Shown: in pieces, positions 1 through 9,400 of the stretch
Numbering within the stretch: position 1 is the stretch's first letter
Layout: every line of letters begins with the position of its first letter
Assembly (NCBI GenBank): GCA_937873345.1
Contig: CALMRL010000367.1
Location: 1 to 21,187 of the forward strand
Origin: an uncultured Beijerinckiaceae bacterium
GTDB taxonomy: Bacteria > Pseudomonadota > Alphaproteobacteria > Rhizobiales > Beijerinckiaceae
Length of the DNA: 21,187 nt
Direction: 5' to 3'
Program-made: the position numbers and the translations under genes
The notes under the pieces: generated by a model
The model's input: the letters and a program-made list of their open reading frames with translations, nothing else
Told to the model about the DNA's origin: nothing
Databases searched by the model: none

Positions 1-350
1 ATCCTCGCCTCTCAACCAGAGAGAATCATCTCACGACTGCCGTCGCAACTGCAGAGTCTTTCAACAGAATCAACCGGAGGCAGCCAGTCCGCGTTGGGTG
101 CGATGCGCGGGGTAAGCGGACCGGCTGGAACAGCCGTCCCGTTATGCCTCTCCTGATCGGCACAGGTGCAATTCGTCATCCGCCTCTCATTCGGCATCCG
201 ATGGCGCGTGAGAACCGCGGGCGCCGGCCGCATGCGGCACCCCGCCAGATCGAATTGGACCCCGCCAACGCCTGTGGTATGCGCCTGCTCGGACGCGGCT
301 TCCGAAACTTGATGCGCGGCATGCGGTGACCCACCCGTTTAGAGCAAGGA
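1..350. other. Left-edge region without a convincing gene
   Basis: Short open frames exist on both strands (for example 12-233 minus and 144-329 plus). They show no motif I recognise, overlap one another and have compositions typical of chance frames in GC-rich DNA. No tRNA cloverleaf or repeat array is visible. The last bases before 351 form the leader and ribosome-binding site of the first methyltransferase. The stretch could hold the decayed end of an upstream gene, but nothing supports that directly. Confidence 0.4.
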
Positions 351-353
351 TTG

Positions 354-1013
354 ATGGTTTCGAGCATACAGCACGCGATCGTACAGGACTGTGAAATCGA
401 TCTTCGGAAGTTCGGTGACACCTTCGAGGGCGCCGGATGGACGAAGAAGAAATCCTACGCGGATCGACGCTATCGGGTCATGCTCGACGTCATCCGCCCG
501 GCAACCAGTCCGGTCTCCGTCCTCGACTTCGGCTGCGGCATCTCGCACCTTTACGAATACATCAAGAAAAACGACGTCCCGAACATCGTCTACACCGGCC
601 TCGACCTGTCGGACAGCTATCTCGCCCTGTCGCGGGCCAAGTTTCCGGACGTGACCTATCATCAGGTCGACCTGATGGATCCGGTCACGACCATCCCCGA
701 GTTTGATTACATCATCATGAGCGGCGTGCTCACCTACAAGGGAGCCGCGTCACACCAGGAGATGCTGACCTACAGTCAAGCCCTCCTGCGGCGCGTCGCG
801 CCTTTCGCGAAGGTGGGGCTCGCCTTCAACGTGATGTCGAAGCACGTCGACTGGGAGCGGGACGACCTGTTCCACCTTCCCTTGACGGACCTGGCGATTT
901 TCCTCGAAAAGGCCCTCGGCCGCCATTTCACCATCCGCCACGACTACGACCTCTTCGAATACACGACCTACGTCTACTTCACGCCGTTCCGAGACTCGCG
1001 GGAAGGCACGTGA
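354..1013 (+). CDS. Class I SAM-dependent methyltransferase, small
   Basis: The 219-residue product is a single Rossmann-fold methyltransferase. The SAM-binding motif I (VLDFGCGISH) lies near residue 56. An acidic residue follows in the next strand (TGLDLSDSY), and a later stretch, EFDYIIMSGVLTY, matches the motif after the central acidic loop. The substrate cannot be read from the sequence. The ATG at 354 is preceded by an AGCAAGGA ribosome-binding site; a TTG at 351 in the same frame is less likely. The acyltransferase gene follows closely on the same strand, so the two are probably co-transcribed with the third gene at 1987. In this setting a sugar or glycolipid methyl transfer is plausible, but that is inference. 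Small methyltransferases of this kind often lie beside glycosyltransferases in surface-polysaccharide loci. Confidence 0.8.
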   Translation: MVSSIQHAIVQDCEIDLRKFGDTFEGAGWTKKKSYADRRYRVMLDVIRPATSPVSVLDFGCGISHLYEYIKKNDVPNIVYTGLDLSDSYLALSRAKFPDVTYHQVDLMDPVTTIPEFDYIIMSGVLTYKGAASHQEMLTYSQALLRRVAPFAKVGLAFNVMSKHVDWERDDLFHLPLTDLAIFLEKALGRHFTIRHDYDLFEYTTYVYFTPFRDSREGT

Positions 1014-1047
1014 CCCCCCGCTGGCCGCGCCTCCGCCCGCGGTCGCG

Positions 1048-1968
1048 TTGATCGTGGCGGACGAGCCGACCGGCTATGCGAGCGAAGCCTTCGGAGATGC
1101 CTGTCGGGATTACGGCAGGCCTCGCCGCCTGCGCTCGTGCGGCGCATCAGTGCTGCTGCGAGAGATCCCCGATACACCGTTCGTCGACGCCATGGGGTGC
1201 TATCCACTGTTCGCCTGCCAGCATTGGGACCGCTTGGCCGACGACTTCGAGGAACTCGCCCGCGATTGCGTCAGCCTCGTGCTCGTCAATGACCCGTTCT
1301 CGTCGCTCGGTCGTGCCGCGCTCGAAACGATCTTCGATCGAGTGGTCTTCTTCAAAAATCATTACGTGGTGGACCTGACGGTCGAGACGAGGGATTTCGT
1401 GTCGGGCAAGCGGCTGCGCGGTGCCCGCAGCGCCCTGCGCCGCATGAGGGTCGAGACCGTCGGGCAGCCCGCCGCCGTCATCGACGATTGGCTGTGCCTG
1501 CAACGCGGGGTGCAGCATCGCCATGGCTCGAGGGCGACGCACTTGTTGACGCGGGACGCTGTCGCCCGCCTCTTCGCCGCGCCCGGCGTGATCGTGCTGC
1601 GCGCCACCCTGGATGATGTGCTGATGGGCATGCACGTCGACATCGTCGCGGGCGATGTCGTTTACGCTCACCTCGCCGCCTACACGCGCGAGGGCTATGC
1701 CGCCAACGCGTCGTCCGCCATCAACGTCTTCGAAATCGATTTCTTCAGGGACAAGGCACGGTGGATCGATTGGGGAGGCAACGCCGGACGCGCCGACGAC
1801 GCGAGCGACGGGCTCGCCCGCTTCAAGTCGCGTTTCTCGACCAGCAGCCGTCCCGTGTACCTATGCGGCAAGATCTTCCAACACGCCCGATACGATGAAC
1901 TGGCTCGTGCCCGACCCGGCTCCAACCAAGCCTACTTTCCCGCCTACCGGGCGGGTGATGCGGACTGA
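1048..1968 (+). CDS. FemAB/GNAT-like (BioF2-type) acyltransferase
   Basis: This roughly 306-residue protein looks like the GNAT acyltransferases annotated as BioF2-like or FemAB-related. The conserved half begins near residue 120, with a W-x-x-L-Q-R-G-V-Q-H-R-H stretch. A core follows in which an acyl-CoA fold binds substrate (VIVLRATLDDVLMGMH, then VVYAHLAAYTREGY). The C-terminus is typical of the family, with LARFKSRF, KIFQHARYDELA and YFPAYRA. Such enzymes transfer acyl or aminoacyl groups to amines; next to an aminotransferase and an aminosugar-type methyltransferase, an amino sugar is a reasonable but unproven substrate. The start is unsure: 1048 is a TTG, and the frame stays open upstream across the end of the preceding gene, with a CTG at 1021 as another option and no ATG. 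The stop lies 18 bp before the next gene, suggesting an operon. Confidence 0.7.
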   Translation: MIVADEPTGYASEAFGDACRDYGRPRRLRSCGASVLLREIPDTPFVDAMGCYPLFACQHWDRLADDFEELARDCVSLVLVNDPFSSLGRAALETIFDRVVFFKNHYVVDLTVETRDFVSGKRLRGARSALRRMRVETVGQPAAVIDDWLCLQRGVQHRHGSRATHLLTRDAVARLFAAPGVIVLRATLDDVLMGMHVDIVAGDVVYAHLAAYTREGYAANASSAINVFEIDFFRDKARWIDWGGNAGRADDASDGLARFKSRFSTSSRPVYLCGKIFQHARYDELARARPGSNQAYFPAYRAGDAD

Positions 1969-1986
1969 ACCACGAGGCTTCCCGCC

Positions 1987-2694
1987 GTGTATGCAGGCGA
2001 TCCCGATTTCTACGACCAGCTCTACGGCTTCCTGCAGTACGACGAGGCGGCGCGCAAGCTGATCGGTTTCCTGGAGCGCTGGCACCCGGCGGCCGGCACG
2101 CTGCTCGACGTCGGCTGCGGGACCGGTCGCCATCTCGAACTCGTGCGGGACCACATCCGCGTCGAAGGCCTCGACATCAACCCCGCGCTGCTGGAGATCG
2201 CACGCGGTCGTCTTGGAGACGGCGTCGCCCTGCATCAGGCCGACATGACGAATTTCCACCTGGATCGCAGCTACGATGTCGTCACCTGCCTGTTCGGGTC
2301 GATCAGCTTCGTCGTCGACCAGGCCGGCATGAGGAGCGCCGTCGCCGCCATGGCGCGTCACCTCGCGCCCGGCGGCCTCCTCTGCGTCGAGCCCTGGCTG
2401 TCGCCGGAGCAGTATTGGCGCAACCACATCAAGCTCAACGTGAGCGAGCGCCCTGATCGCAAGATCGCGTGGATGTACGTCGGACGGGAGGATGGGGGCG
2501 TGGTCACCAACGAGATCCATTTCCTCGTCGGCGAGCCGGGCGGCGTGAGGCACTCCGTCGAGATCCAGCGGCACGGCCTGTTCCGGCTGGACGACTACGA
2601 GGCGGCCTTCACCGCAGCGGACCTGACTCCCATCGCCCGAGATCCCGAGGGACTGTTCGGCTACGGCCTTCTGATCGCGCGCAAGGACGCTTGA
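1987..2694 (+). CDS. DesVI/TylM1-like aminosugar N-methyltransferase
   Basis: The 235-residue class I SAM methyltransferase has motif I (LLDVGCGTGRH) at residues 39-49, an acidic motif II in VEGLDIN and a QADMTNF loop. Family features beyond the fold suggest the substrate class. The opening (Y-x-x-L-Y-G-F), the central C-L-F-G-S-I-S-F block, the PGGLLCVEPW block near residue 130 and the late H-S-V-E-I-Q-R-H-x-L-F stretch all resemble DesVI and TylM1. Those enzymes N,N-dimethylate a dTDP-3-amino deoxysugar. This likeness is judged by eye. The start is GTG at 1987, since no in-frame ATG lies closer to the conserved N-terminus. A DegT-type aminotransferase that could supply the amino group is encoded convergently, 42 bp beyond the stop. 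Another small-molecule or lipid methyltransferase role cannot be excluded. Confidence 0.75.
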   Translation: MYAGDPDFYDQLYGFLQYDEAARKLIGFLERWHPAAGTLLDVGCGTGRHLELVRDHIRVEGLDINPALLEIARGRLGDGVALHQADMTNFHLDRSYDVVTCLFGSISFVVDQAGMRSAVAAMARHLAPGGLLCVEPWLSPEQYWRNHIKLNVSERPDRKIAWMYVGREDGGVVTNEIHFLVGEPGGVRHSVEIQRHGLFRLDDYEAAFTAADLTPIARDPEGLFGYGLLIARKDA

Positions 2695-2708
2695 AACGGA
2701 AGTGCTTC

Positions 2709-2730
2709 CCGGCCGCTCCGCCAGCGCCGG
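2709..2730. terminator. Possible bidirectional hairpin terminator
   Basis: In the 42-bp gap between the convergent methyltransferase and aminotransferase genes, CCGGC(C)GCT pairs with AGCGCCGG around a five-base CCGCC loop, leaving one bulged C. No T-run follows on either side, so it is not a classic intrinsic terminator. Its place between two stop codons favours a transcript-end role. Confidence 0.35.
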
Positions 2731-2736
2731 CACGGA

Positions 2737-3924
2737 TCAGGTGGCGCGGGCCGGTTCGGCAAACGACCAAGCCGGCTGGCGCAGGGCGCTTGCGATGACG
2801 CCGAGCACCTCACCGACGTCACGATGCTCGAGGTCGACCGCCATCGGCAGCCCGAGATGCCGGCTCGCCAGCCATTCGGACACGGCAAGATCGTCGGTCG
2901 AGCAACGCGCGAACTCGGGATGGGAATGCAGGCCCGACCGGTACCACATCCGCGATCCATAACCGGCCTGCGACAGCCTGTCCTGCAACAGCCGGCTCTC
3001 CTCGCCGTCGGCGCAGACGAACATCGGGTAGATGTAATCGGAGTCGGGGAAGAGGATCGTGCGGCCATCGAGACCGAGATCCAGGGCGTGCCTCCTGTAG
3101 CTCGCGACCGCGCGTTCGAAGGCCGCCGCCTTCCCGCTCCAGCCGTCGAGCTCGGCCAGGCCGACGGCGGCGTGGTACTCGCTCATCTTGCCATTGAAGC
3201 TCTGCGCGACGCTGCACCGATCCTCGAAGAAGCCGAAGTTGATGGCCTCGCTCAGTCGTTGCTCCGCGCGCGGCGCCGACCAGACGACGCATCCTCCCTC
3301 TCCGACCCCGAAGCTCTTGGTCGCGTGAAAGCTGATCGCGGTCGGCACCACCCCGAAGAAGCGCTCGGGAGCCCGCAGCATGGACGCGAAGGCGGCGGCC
3401 GCGTCGATGACGACCGGAATGCCGGTGTCGCTCATGAACCGTATCCAGGGCGCCTGGGCGACCGGCCGGCCGTAAGCGGCGACGGGCACCACCACGCCGA
3501 CTTTGGATAGGCGAGGATGGCGGCGCAGGACGTCCGGGTCGAGCTGCCAACTCGCCCGATCCACCTCCGTCAAGTGGAGGTCATAGCCGCATCGCTCGAC
3601 GGCGGCGGCTGTCGCCGCGAAGGTCAGGTCCGGTACGATCGCAAGGCGCTTCTCGCCCGCTCGCCCCGCCCGGGCAAGTATCGCCGCGGACAGGGCCGAG
3701 GTGCCCGAACTCATGCAGATCACTTGCTCGTCGCCCATGAGCAGCAGGTCCCCGAGCCGACGCTGGAACTCGCACACCAGAGGACCGAAGTTCGAATACA
3801 CCCGCGCCGCATCCACCCGCTCGAGGTAGGGGAGAAGCGCCTGCGCAGACGGCAGCTTCGGGTGCAGGACCGGTTTCGCCGCGCGTTGTTCGACTCCCTC
3901 GCGAGCGATGGGTCTTCTCCTCAC
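2737..3924 (-). CDS. DegT/DnrJ/EryC1/StrS aminotransferase
   Basis: This is a PLP-dependent sugar aminotransferase of the DegT/DnrJ/EryC1/StrS family, which transfers an amino group (usually from glutamate) to a keto group on a nucleotide-activated sugar. From the chosen start it has 395 residues. The sequence opens with the family pattern LPSAQALLPYLE and YSNFGPL, followed by SGTSAL (73-78). The PLP-binding aspartate is in VVIDAAAAF (D174), and the Schiff-base lysine is in SFHATKSFGVGEGG (K203). The frame stays open to 4023, but the extra 33 residues are arginine-rich and unlike the family, so the GTG at 3924 is preferred; it has no strong ribosome-binding site. The gene is convergent with the aminosugar-type methyltransferase and divergent from the glycosyltransferase at 4126. 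Sugar position and stereochemistry cannot be assigned. Confidence 0.85.
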   Translation of the reverse strand: MRRRPIAREGVEQRAAKPVLHPKLPSAQALLPYLERVDAARVYSNFGPLVCEFQRRLGDLLLMGDEQVICMSSGTSALSAAILARAGRAGEKRLAIVPDLTFAATAAAVERCGYDLHLTEVDRASWQLDPDVLRRHPRLSKVGVVVPVAAYGRPVAQAPWIRFMSDTGIPVVIDAAAAFASMLRAPERFFGVVPTAISFHATKSFGVGEGGCVVWSAPRAEQRLSEAINFGFFEDRCSVAQSFNGKMSEYHAAVGLAELDGWSGKAAAFERAVASYRRHALDLGLDGRTILFPDSDYIYPMFVCADGEESRLLQDRLSQAGYGSRMWYRSGLHSHPEFARCSTDDLAVSEWLASRHLGLPMAVDLEHRDVGEVLGVIASALRQPAWSFAEPARAT

Positions 3925-4125
3925 ATGCCGGCGGTCGCGAGCGGCTCCGCCTGCACGAGCGCCCGACGGTCGACGGCATCCTCCGCCCGCCGACATGCCG
4001 CGGCAGCGAGCATACACTTGCATCGACGTGGGGCACGAGTGAATTAAAGACGGACGCGGTGCAGCGCTCGGATCGGCCGCACCCTTCGACCCCTCGCGTC
4101 CCGGCCGGATGAGTCTACTCGACGC

Positions 4126-5076
4126 ATGGGCAAGGCGGCGACCGGCGGAAGAGAGTCAGTGCGGATCATCATCACGACGACCTGGAACTCCGCGCGGATC
4201 ATCGAAGCCTTCCTCGACCATCATCGCGCGCTCGGCTTCGACCTCGTCATGGTGATGGACTTCGGCTCGACCGACGGCACGCTCGACGTGCTGCGGTCGA
4301 AAACCTACACCGGCTTCGTCGAACTGGTCGCCTTTCCCGGTATCGCCGACCTGGATTCGTCCAACATCATGCTGGCAATGGCGAAGGCGAGGAACCATGG
4401 CGACTCGCTCTGCCTGTTCTGCGATCCCGACGAGTTCCTGGTCCTTGGCTCCGGGCGGACCCTCGCCGACCTCGACTTGGCTGACGCTTCGGCGCTCGTC
4501 TTGAACCGCTTCAACGTCACCGGGCTCCGCTCGGAAGCGTTGGCCGACCCCGACAGCATCCACCCGCTCGGCTGCCTCAACCTGAAGATCGTGACCCGCC
4601 GCAATCCCGAAGATTTCGAGAAGGAGAGTGGCGACCTGAGGTCGCCGTACATCTTCACCTACATCTGGCCCAAGGTCCTCGTGAAGCTGGCGGACACGAT
4701 CGCAATTGGCGTCGGCGATCATCGCGCCGACTTCGTGGGAGATGCTCATCGGCTCGTCGAACGGAGCCATGCCTACCTCCTACACTATCCTTTCTCGACC
4801 TTCGACGCATTGAAGCGGAAACTCGACCTGAGCCGCCTCGACTTTGCGGCCAACCCGACGCTGCCCCCGTCCTACGGCTGGCACGTTCGCCGTTGGATTC
4901 GCCTCGATGACGCGGATCGCCTGCGGGAGGAATACGCCAGCCACTTCATAGCCGACGCCGACCTGCCGATGCTGCTGTCGAGCGGCATGGTCGAGATCGA
5001 CGACAGCGTTCGCGAGGCGAGGCGCGACGCGTCGAGCTGGCCGGCATCGTCGGATCAACATCGCCGGCCCGCCTGA
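4126..5076 (+). CDS. Glycosyltransferase family 2 protein (Glyco_tranf_2_4-like)
   Basis: The 316-residue protein resembles the GT2-fold group (Pfam Glyco_tranf_2_4) found in polysaccharide loci. It begins with IIITTTWNSARIIEAFLDHHRALG, in which a short beta strand is followed by a helix, then MVMDFGSTDGT, a variant of the nucleotide-binding loop. The metal- and sugar-nucleotide-binding motif is DPDEF at residues 100-104. The C-terminal third, with LLHYPFSTFDALKRK, is also usual for the group. No membrane segment is visible, so it should act in the cytoplasm or at the inner face of the membrane. ATG 4126 is listed. GTG at 4159, 11 codons later and preceded by GGAAGAGAG, is a good alternative start just before the first conserved strand. 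It reads divergently from the aminotransferase across about 200 bp. Confidence 0.8.
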   Translation: MGKAATGGRESVRIIITTTWNSARIIEAFLDHHRALGFDLVMVMDFGSTDGTLDVLRSKTYTGFVELVAFPGIADLDSSNIMLAMAKARNHGDSLCLFCDPDEFLVLGSGRTLADLDLADASALVLNRFNVTGLRSEALADPDSIHPLGCLNLKIVTRRNPEDFEKESGDLRSPYIFTYIWPKVLVKLADTIAIGVGDHRADFVGDAHRLVERSHAYLLHYPFSTFDALKRKLDLSRLDFAANPTLPPSYGWHVRRWIRLDDADRLREEYASHFIADADLPMLLSSGMVEIDDSVREARRDASSWPASSDQHRRPA

Positions 5077-5160
5077 TCGCGGCACCGGTGGGAGCCTCGG
5101 CATCGTTGCCGGCCGCTCTGTCGCCGGAGAACGGGTATCCGGCGTCTGGACCGAATTGCG

Positions 5161-6123
5161 TCACCGTCGCTCCACGCCGCTCGTCGCGCCCGCGCCGTCT
5201 CGGAGGGGGCGGACGGCCTTCTGTAGCCGCAGGCTTCCCTCGCCCTTCAGTTCGCGGCCACAGAAATCCTCGAAGCGGACCCAGGTGCTCATGTCGACGG
5301 ACTTGGTGAACTCGGGCGTCGGAACGCAGTAGTGCAAGACGCGGAGGTCCGCCAATTTGGCGAGCGAATCCTGCCAGAACATGTCGGCCTGGGGACCGCG
5401 GATCTCGGGGACATCGTAGTCGCCGTTGCTGCAATTGTAGCGGAGGTCCAAGGCGCGATAGGAGCAGCGTGCGCGCACGATTGCGATGCAAAGTGCGATC
5501 TGCGAGGTGAACCAGTTTCGATAGATCGACCAGACGTGGTCGATGCCATCTTGCAGCAGCGGACCAATGGCGAGCGCCAGGGACCGCGGGATAGCGACGA
5601 AACCGTAGTTGAAGTAGGGCGGAGCGTCTTTCGGCGACATGAAGGCGATCCCGTAGCCGGAATAAGTGATCGTCGCCGCAGGAAGCTCCATTTCGAGGCG
5701 CTGGAACACTTCCGTCCAATCGATGTCGGTCGGCGGCTGCCATGCCGGCCATGCCAGGACCGCGTCGGCATCCGCCGCCTGCCGCACCAGCTCGTTCAGC
5801 GATCCGACGACCACGATATCCGCATCCATGAACAAGAGCACGTCGGCGGCGAATGGGTAAAGGTGCCGTTGTAAGCCCGTGCCGCAGTAGTCGTAGTGCT
5901 CCCAGAGCGACTCCTCGACCCATCGGAACTCGACCGGGTGGTCCTCGGCCCACCCCAGCAGGGGCGAGTCGAGCGCGAGGTCGGAGTCGAGGCTGCAGGT
6001 GAAGACGACCTTCCACGCACCCGGAAGCTGTGCATTGCACGCGATCGACCTGACGAGGAGGCAGGACATGACGGCGAAATGCTCATTCAGCGTGATGGGA
6101 ACGTGGATCTCGGTGGTGATCAT
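5161..6123 (-). CDS. GT-A-type glycosyltransferase (DxD motif)
   Basis: This 320-residue protein looks like a nucleotide-sugar transferase of GT-A fold, broadly like GT8. Near the N-terminus are ITLNEHFAVMSCLLVRSI and WKVVFTCSLDS, as in enzymes that scan successive sugar-nucleotide sites. LLFMDADIVVVGSL carries the DxD pair (D100, D102) that binds the metal and diphosphate. A later FNYGFVAIPR block and aromatic FTSQIALCIAI match the acceptor half of such folds. The ATG at 6123 is chosen because GGGGGAAGGAC lies directly upstream; the frame runs on to 6189 without conserved sequence. It converges with the GT2 gene (84-bp gap) and diverges from the large fusion gene. Donor and acceptor are unknown, and the exact CAZy family is uncertain. 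Confidence 0.7.
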   Translation of the reverse strand: MITTEIHVPITLNEHFAVMSCLLVRSIACNAQLPGAWKVVFTCSLDSDLALDSPLLGWAEDHPVEFRWVEESLWEHYDYCGTGLQRHLYPFAADVLLFMDADIVVVGSLNELVRQAADADAVLAWPAWQPPTDIDWTEVFQRLEMELPAATITYSGYGIAFMSPKDAPPYFNYGFVAIPRSLALAIGPLLQDGIDHVWSIYRNWFTSQIALCIAIVRARCSYRALDLRYNCSNGDYDVPEIRGPQADMFWQDSLAKLADLRVLHYCVPTPEFTKSVDMSTWVRFEDFCGRELKGEGSLRLQKAVRPLRDGAGATSGVERR

Positions 6124-6403
6124 GTCCTTCCCCCGAAAGCTGTCGATATCGCACATCGGCGCGGCCGACGCATGGGGCTCGCTTGGCACGCGGCCGGCCG
6201 GAACCCGGACGGCTCGGCCAAGTCGTCAGCCTCACGGGCCGGCATCGTCGGAATGGATCGGAGTGCCGCCGCGAAGCCGATCGGGCTGCCCTCGAGGCGC
6301 GGTGCATCGGCAAGCTCAACGGCGAACGGCTGGCTTGTGCCCCGCAAACAAGCACGTTAGAGCATCGGGTGTCGGATCCGGTCCGATACTCTAAGTTGTT
6401 GTA

Positions 6404-6409
6404 TATAAT
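6404..6409 (+). promoter_or_regulatory. Possible -10 element in an AT-rich patch
   Basis: A perfect TATAAT lies inside an unusually AT-rich stretch (about 6391-6420) of otherwise GC-rich DNA. It sits in the divergent gap between the minus-strand glycosyltransferase and the large fusion gene. No good -35 box sits 16-18 bp upstream (about 6380-6387 reads GTCCGAT). If it is a real -10 box, transcription would start near 6416 and favour the TTG at 6489 as the start of the downstream gene. Confidence 0.3.
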
Positions 6410-6488
6410 CGAGTTTTTCCGAAAACCGCCACGCGCTTTTCGGTTCGATGCTCGATCTGTCCGGGCCAGAAACAAGGCGAGGGGTGAT

Positions 6489-9400
6489 TTGGGCACGCTT
6501 CTCTGCGTGGAGATCCTACCGCGAACAACGGACAAACCTTCGCTCGTATTGTCCAGTGTGGATGCACGGTCCCTCTCGGTCGGCATCATCAGCATCGAGG
6601 TGAAGGGGAGCCGCTCGCAACGCCTGCAACAATACACCCTCGCGCAGGATCCGATCGGATTCGAGCGCATCTACGGCGTCGCGCTATCGGAGAGCTGGGG
6701 AGCGTGGTGCCTTGGATCCAGGGCCTTGTTCCTCCTTGAACACGATTGCGACCCCGATGAGGAAATCCTCCTCACCTTCCACCATCAAACCTTCTTTCGT
6801 GATCGTCTCTGCGATCTCATCGTCAATGCCACGCGCTACGACGGTCTGCATTTCAACGCCCAGCCGGTCAGCATTAACTATGCGCCGCCCTGCTTCCTGC
6901 CCGTCTCGTTCTACGACGACGGTTCGGAAATCATCTCGGTCGTCATCGTCGCCTATCGCAACGCAGCGATGACCGCCTGCGCCGCGCTCCGGTCGATGGG
7001 CGAGCGGATCGAGACGATCGTCGTCGACAACGGCTCGAACGACGACAAGCTGCTCGCGCTCGAACAGGCGCTGCCTATCAAGCTGCTGCGCTTGCATCAT
7101 CGTCGGTCTTTCGGCGAGGCGAACACGCTGGGCATCGTGGAAGCGACCGGCAAGAAGATCTGCCTCCTCAACAACGATGCTTTTCCCGAACCCGAATGTT
7201 TGCCTCTGCTCGCCGACGTGCTCGACCGGGAGGATGCGATCGGCTTCGCCGCACCCATCCTTCTGAACACGGATGGTTCGGTGCAGGAGTGCGGAGTAGA
7301 TCTGGACGAGCGCGGAGACGGTCGTCACCGCACGGGCGAGCTGGCCGAATTGCAAACGCGCCAACCCCTTTACACGAATGCGGATTACGTGTCCGCCGCA
7401 TGCCTGATGTTCGGCCGGAACACGTTCGAGCTCCTCGGTGGCTTCGATCCCTCGTTTTCCCCGGCCTACAACGAGGACGCCGACCTGTGCCTTCGGTTGA
7501 AGCGCTTCGGCCTCGGTCTCGTCGTCGTTTCCGATGCGCTCTGCATCCACGTGCGAAATGCCACGCTCGCAATGTTGAAGGCCACGATGACCGTCAACTG
7601 GCCGGAGTCGGCCCACCTCATCTTCGAAGCCAAGTACAAGAAGTGGCTTGCGAGCAGAGACATCGAGGACGTACCCACCGGTCCGAAGCCGCTGCAGCCG
7701 CCTGCCCGTTCGGCCCCGGCTCGCAAGATCGTCGTCTGGATCGGAGACGATCACGCCACCTTGCCCCCGGGCATCATGATCGCCGCGGAATTATCGGATT
7801 CGTTCCATGTCGAAGTCCGTTCCGAGAGCCAGGTTTCGGCCGCGCATCTCGTCTTCATCGGTCACAATCTCGATTTCCGACCATTCGGCCCGAGCTCGGT
7901 GGGAGAGGGCTTGGAGGCTGCGGATCCCGCGGCGCCATTCGTGTTGACGACGGTGGAATTCCCTCCGGTGCCGAGCGTGAAGGTGCCTTCAAGCGCTCGT
8001 TGCTTCATCTTCTGCCCGTTTCCGATCAAGGCGCTCCTTCCCAAGGTGGCGCTCGTTGATGCGGTCGACCTCCTATCGCGTTGCGATCGCATCGTGACGA
8101 CGTCCTCGGCTGGAGCCGCTGCGATCCGCGCCATCGCGTCCGACTTCGCTCTACCCATGTCGCGCATCGAGATCATCCCGCCGGCCATCTTGGAGGCGGT
8201 GCACGTCGAACGCGACGCCAACGAAAGAACAGTGCTGGCGCTGGTCGATCCTCACTCCTCCATTTCGGCGGATCGAGTCTGTTCGATCTTCGAGGAGAGC
8301 ACGCGGCGAACTGATGGCGGAGCCGATTGGCGCCTCGTTCTGGTCGTGCCGTTCTCCCGCTACCCCCGGCTGGAACGATGTTCAGCACGCCACGAGGTCC
8401 TTTTACACGCGACATCGCGTGAGATCGCCGCCCGCATCTCGCGCGCTCGGGTCGTCATCAATGCGCTGTCGCCGGCGCACGAGGTAGAGAGCCTGCGCTA
8501 CACCGCCTTGGCGCTGCAGGCGATGGCGGAGATCATCGTCGAACGTGGGTCCGGAGCGGAGGCGGTGTGCGAGGACGCAGGCTGCGGCTGGCGCTTCCGG
8601 GATGAGGCCGGTCTCGCCTTGTCGTTGCGGCACGCTGTTCGGGATCGCCAGGGTCCCAAGGCATCACGTCCTTCGCCAAGCGCCGGTCCCACCTTTCAGG
8701 AGGCTTGGACGGCCCTGCTTGATGAGGTGCCGCTGCCCACCGCCGATCGTCGGTCCTCGACAAAGACGCATCGTCCGCTTCCGAGAGGACGAGAGGCGTT
8801 CATCGTCTGCGGCATGCACCGGTCAGGAACCTCCGCCATGGCGGGTTTGCTCTCGATCGCGCGTTGCACGCTGCCTCGCACCTTGATGGCGCCCGCTGCG
8901 GACAACCCGTCAGGGTTCTGGGAGTCGGACGTCGTCTGCGCCTTCAACGACCGCGTGCTGGCCGCTTCGGGATCCTCATGGCGCGACGTCTTCTTCTCAC
9001 AGGATGAGCTTCCCGAGGATCTCGTCGAGGAGGCGATCGACCTCCTGAGAAGCGAGTTCGAAGGGGAGGGTCCCTGCGTCCTCAAGGACCCGCGCATTTC
9101 AATGGTTCATCCGCTTTGGTCGGCAGCCTTTCGAAACCTCCGTTGGCGGCCGCACTACGTGCTGATGTGCCGTGAGCCTCGCGACGTCGCCATGTCGCTC
9201 TATCGGCGGGAGAAGATGAACCCGCGTCGCGCCCTCCTTTTATGGGCGGCGTATACCTCCGGCAGTTTGATCGATCTGCGGAACCACTCGTTCTCGGTCG
9301 TCCTCCACGACGACCTGATGGCGGAGCCGCTGACGACGGTCGAGCGGGTTTTCAGCGAGGCAGGTCGCAAGCCGCCCCAGCCGGACATCGACTTCGAAGT

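Noticed and set aside
4946..6040. Minus-strand frame of 364 codons
   Set aside because: It overlaps the DxD glycosyltransferase in another frame on the same strand and has arginine-rich, motif-free sequence.
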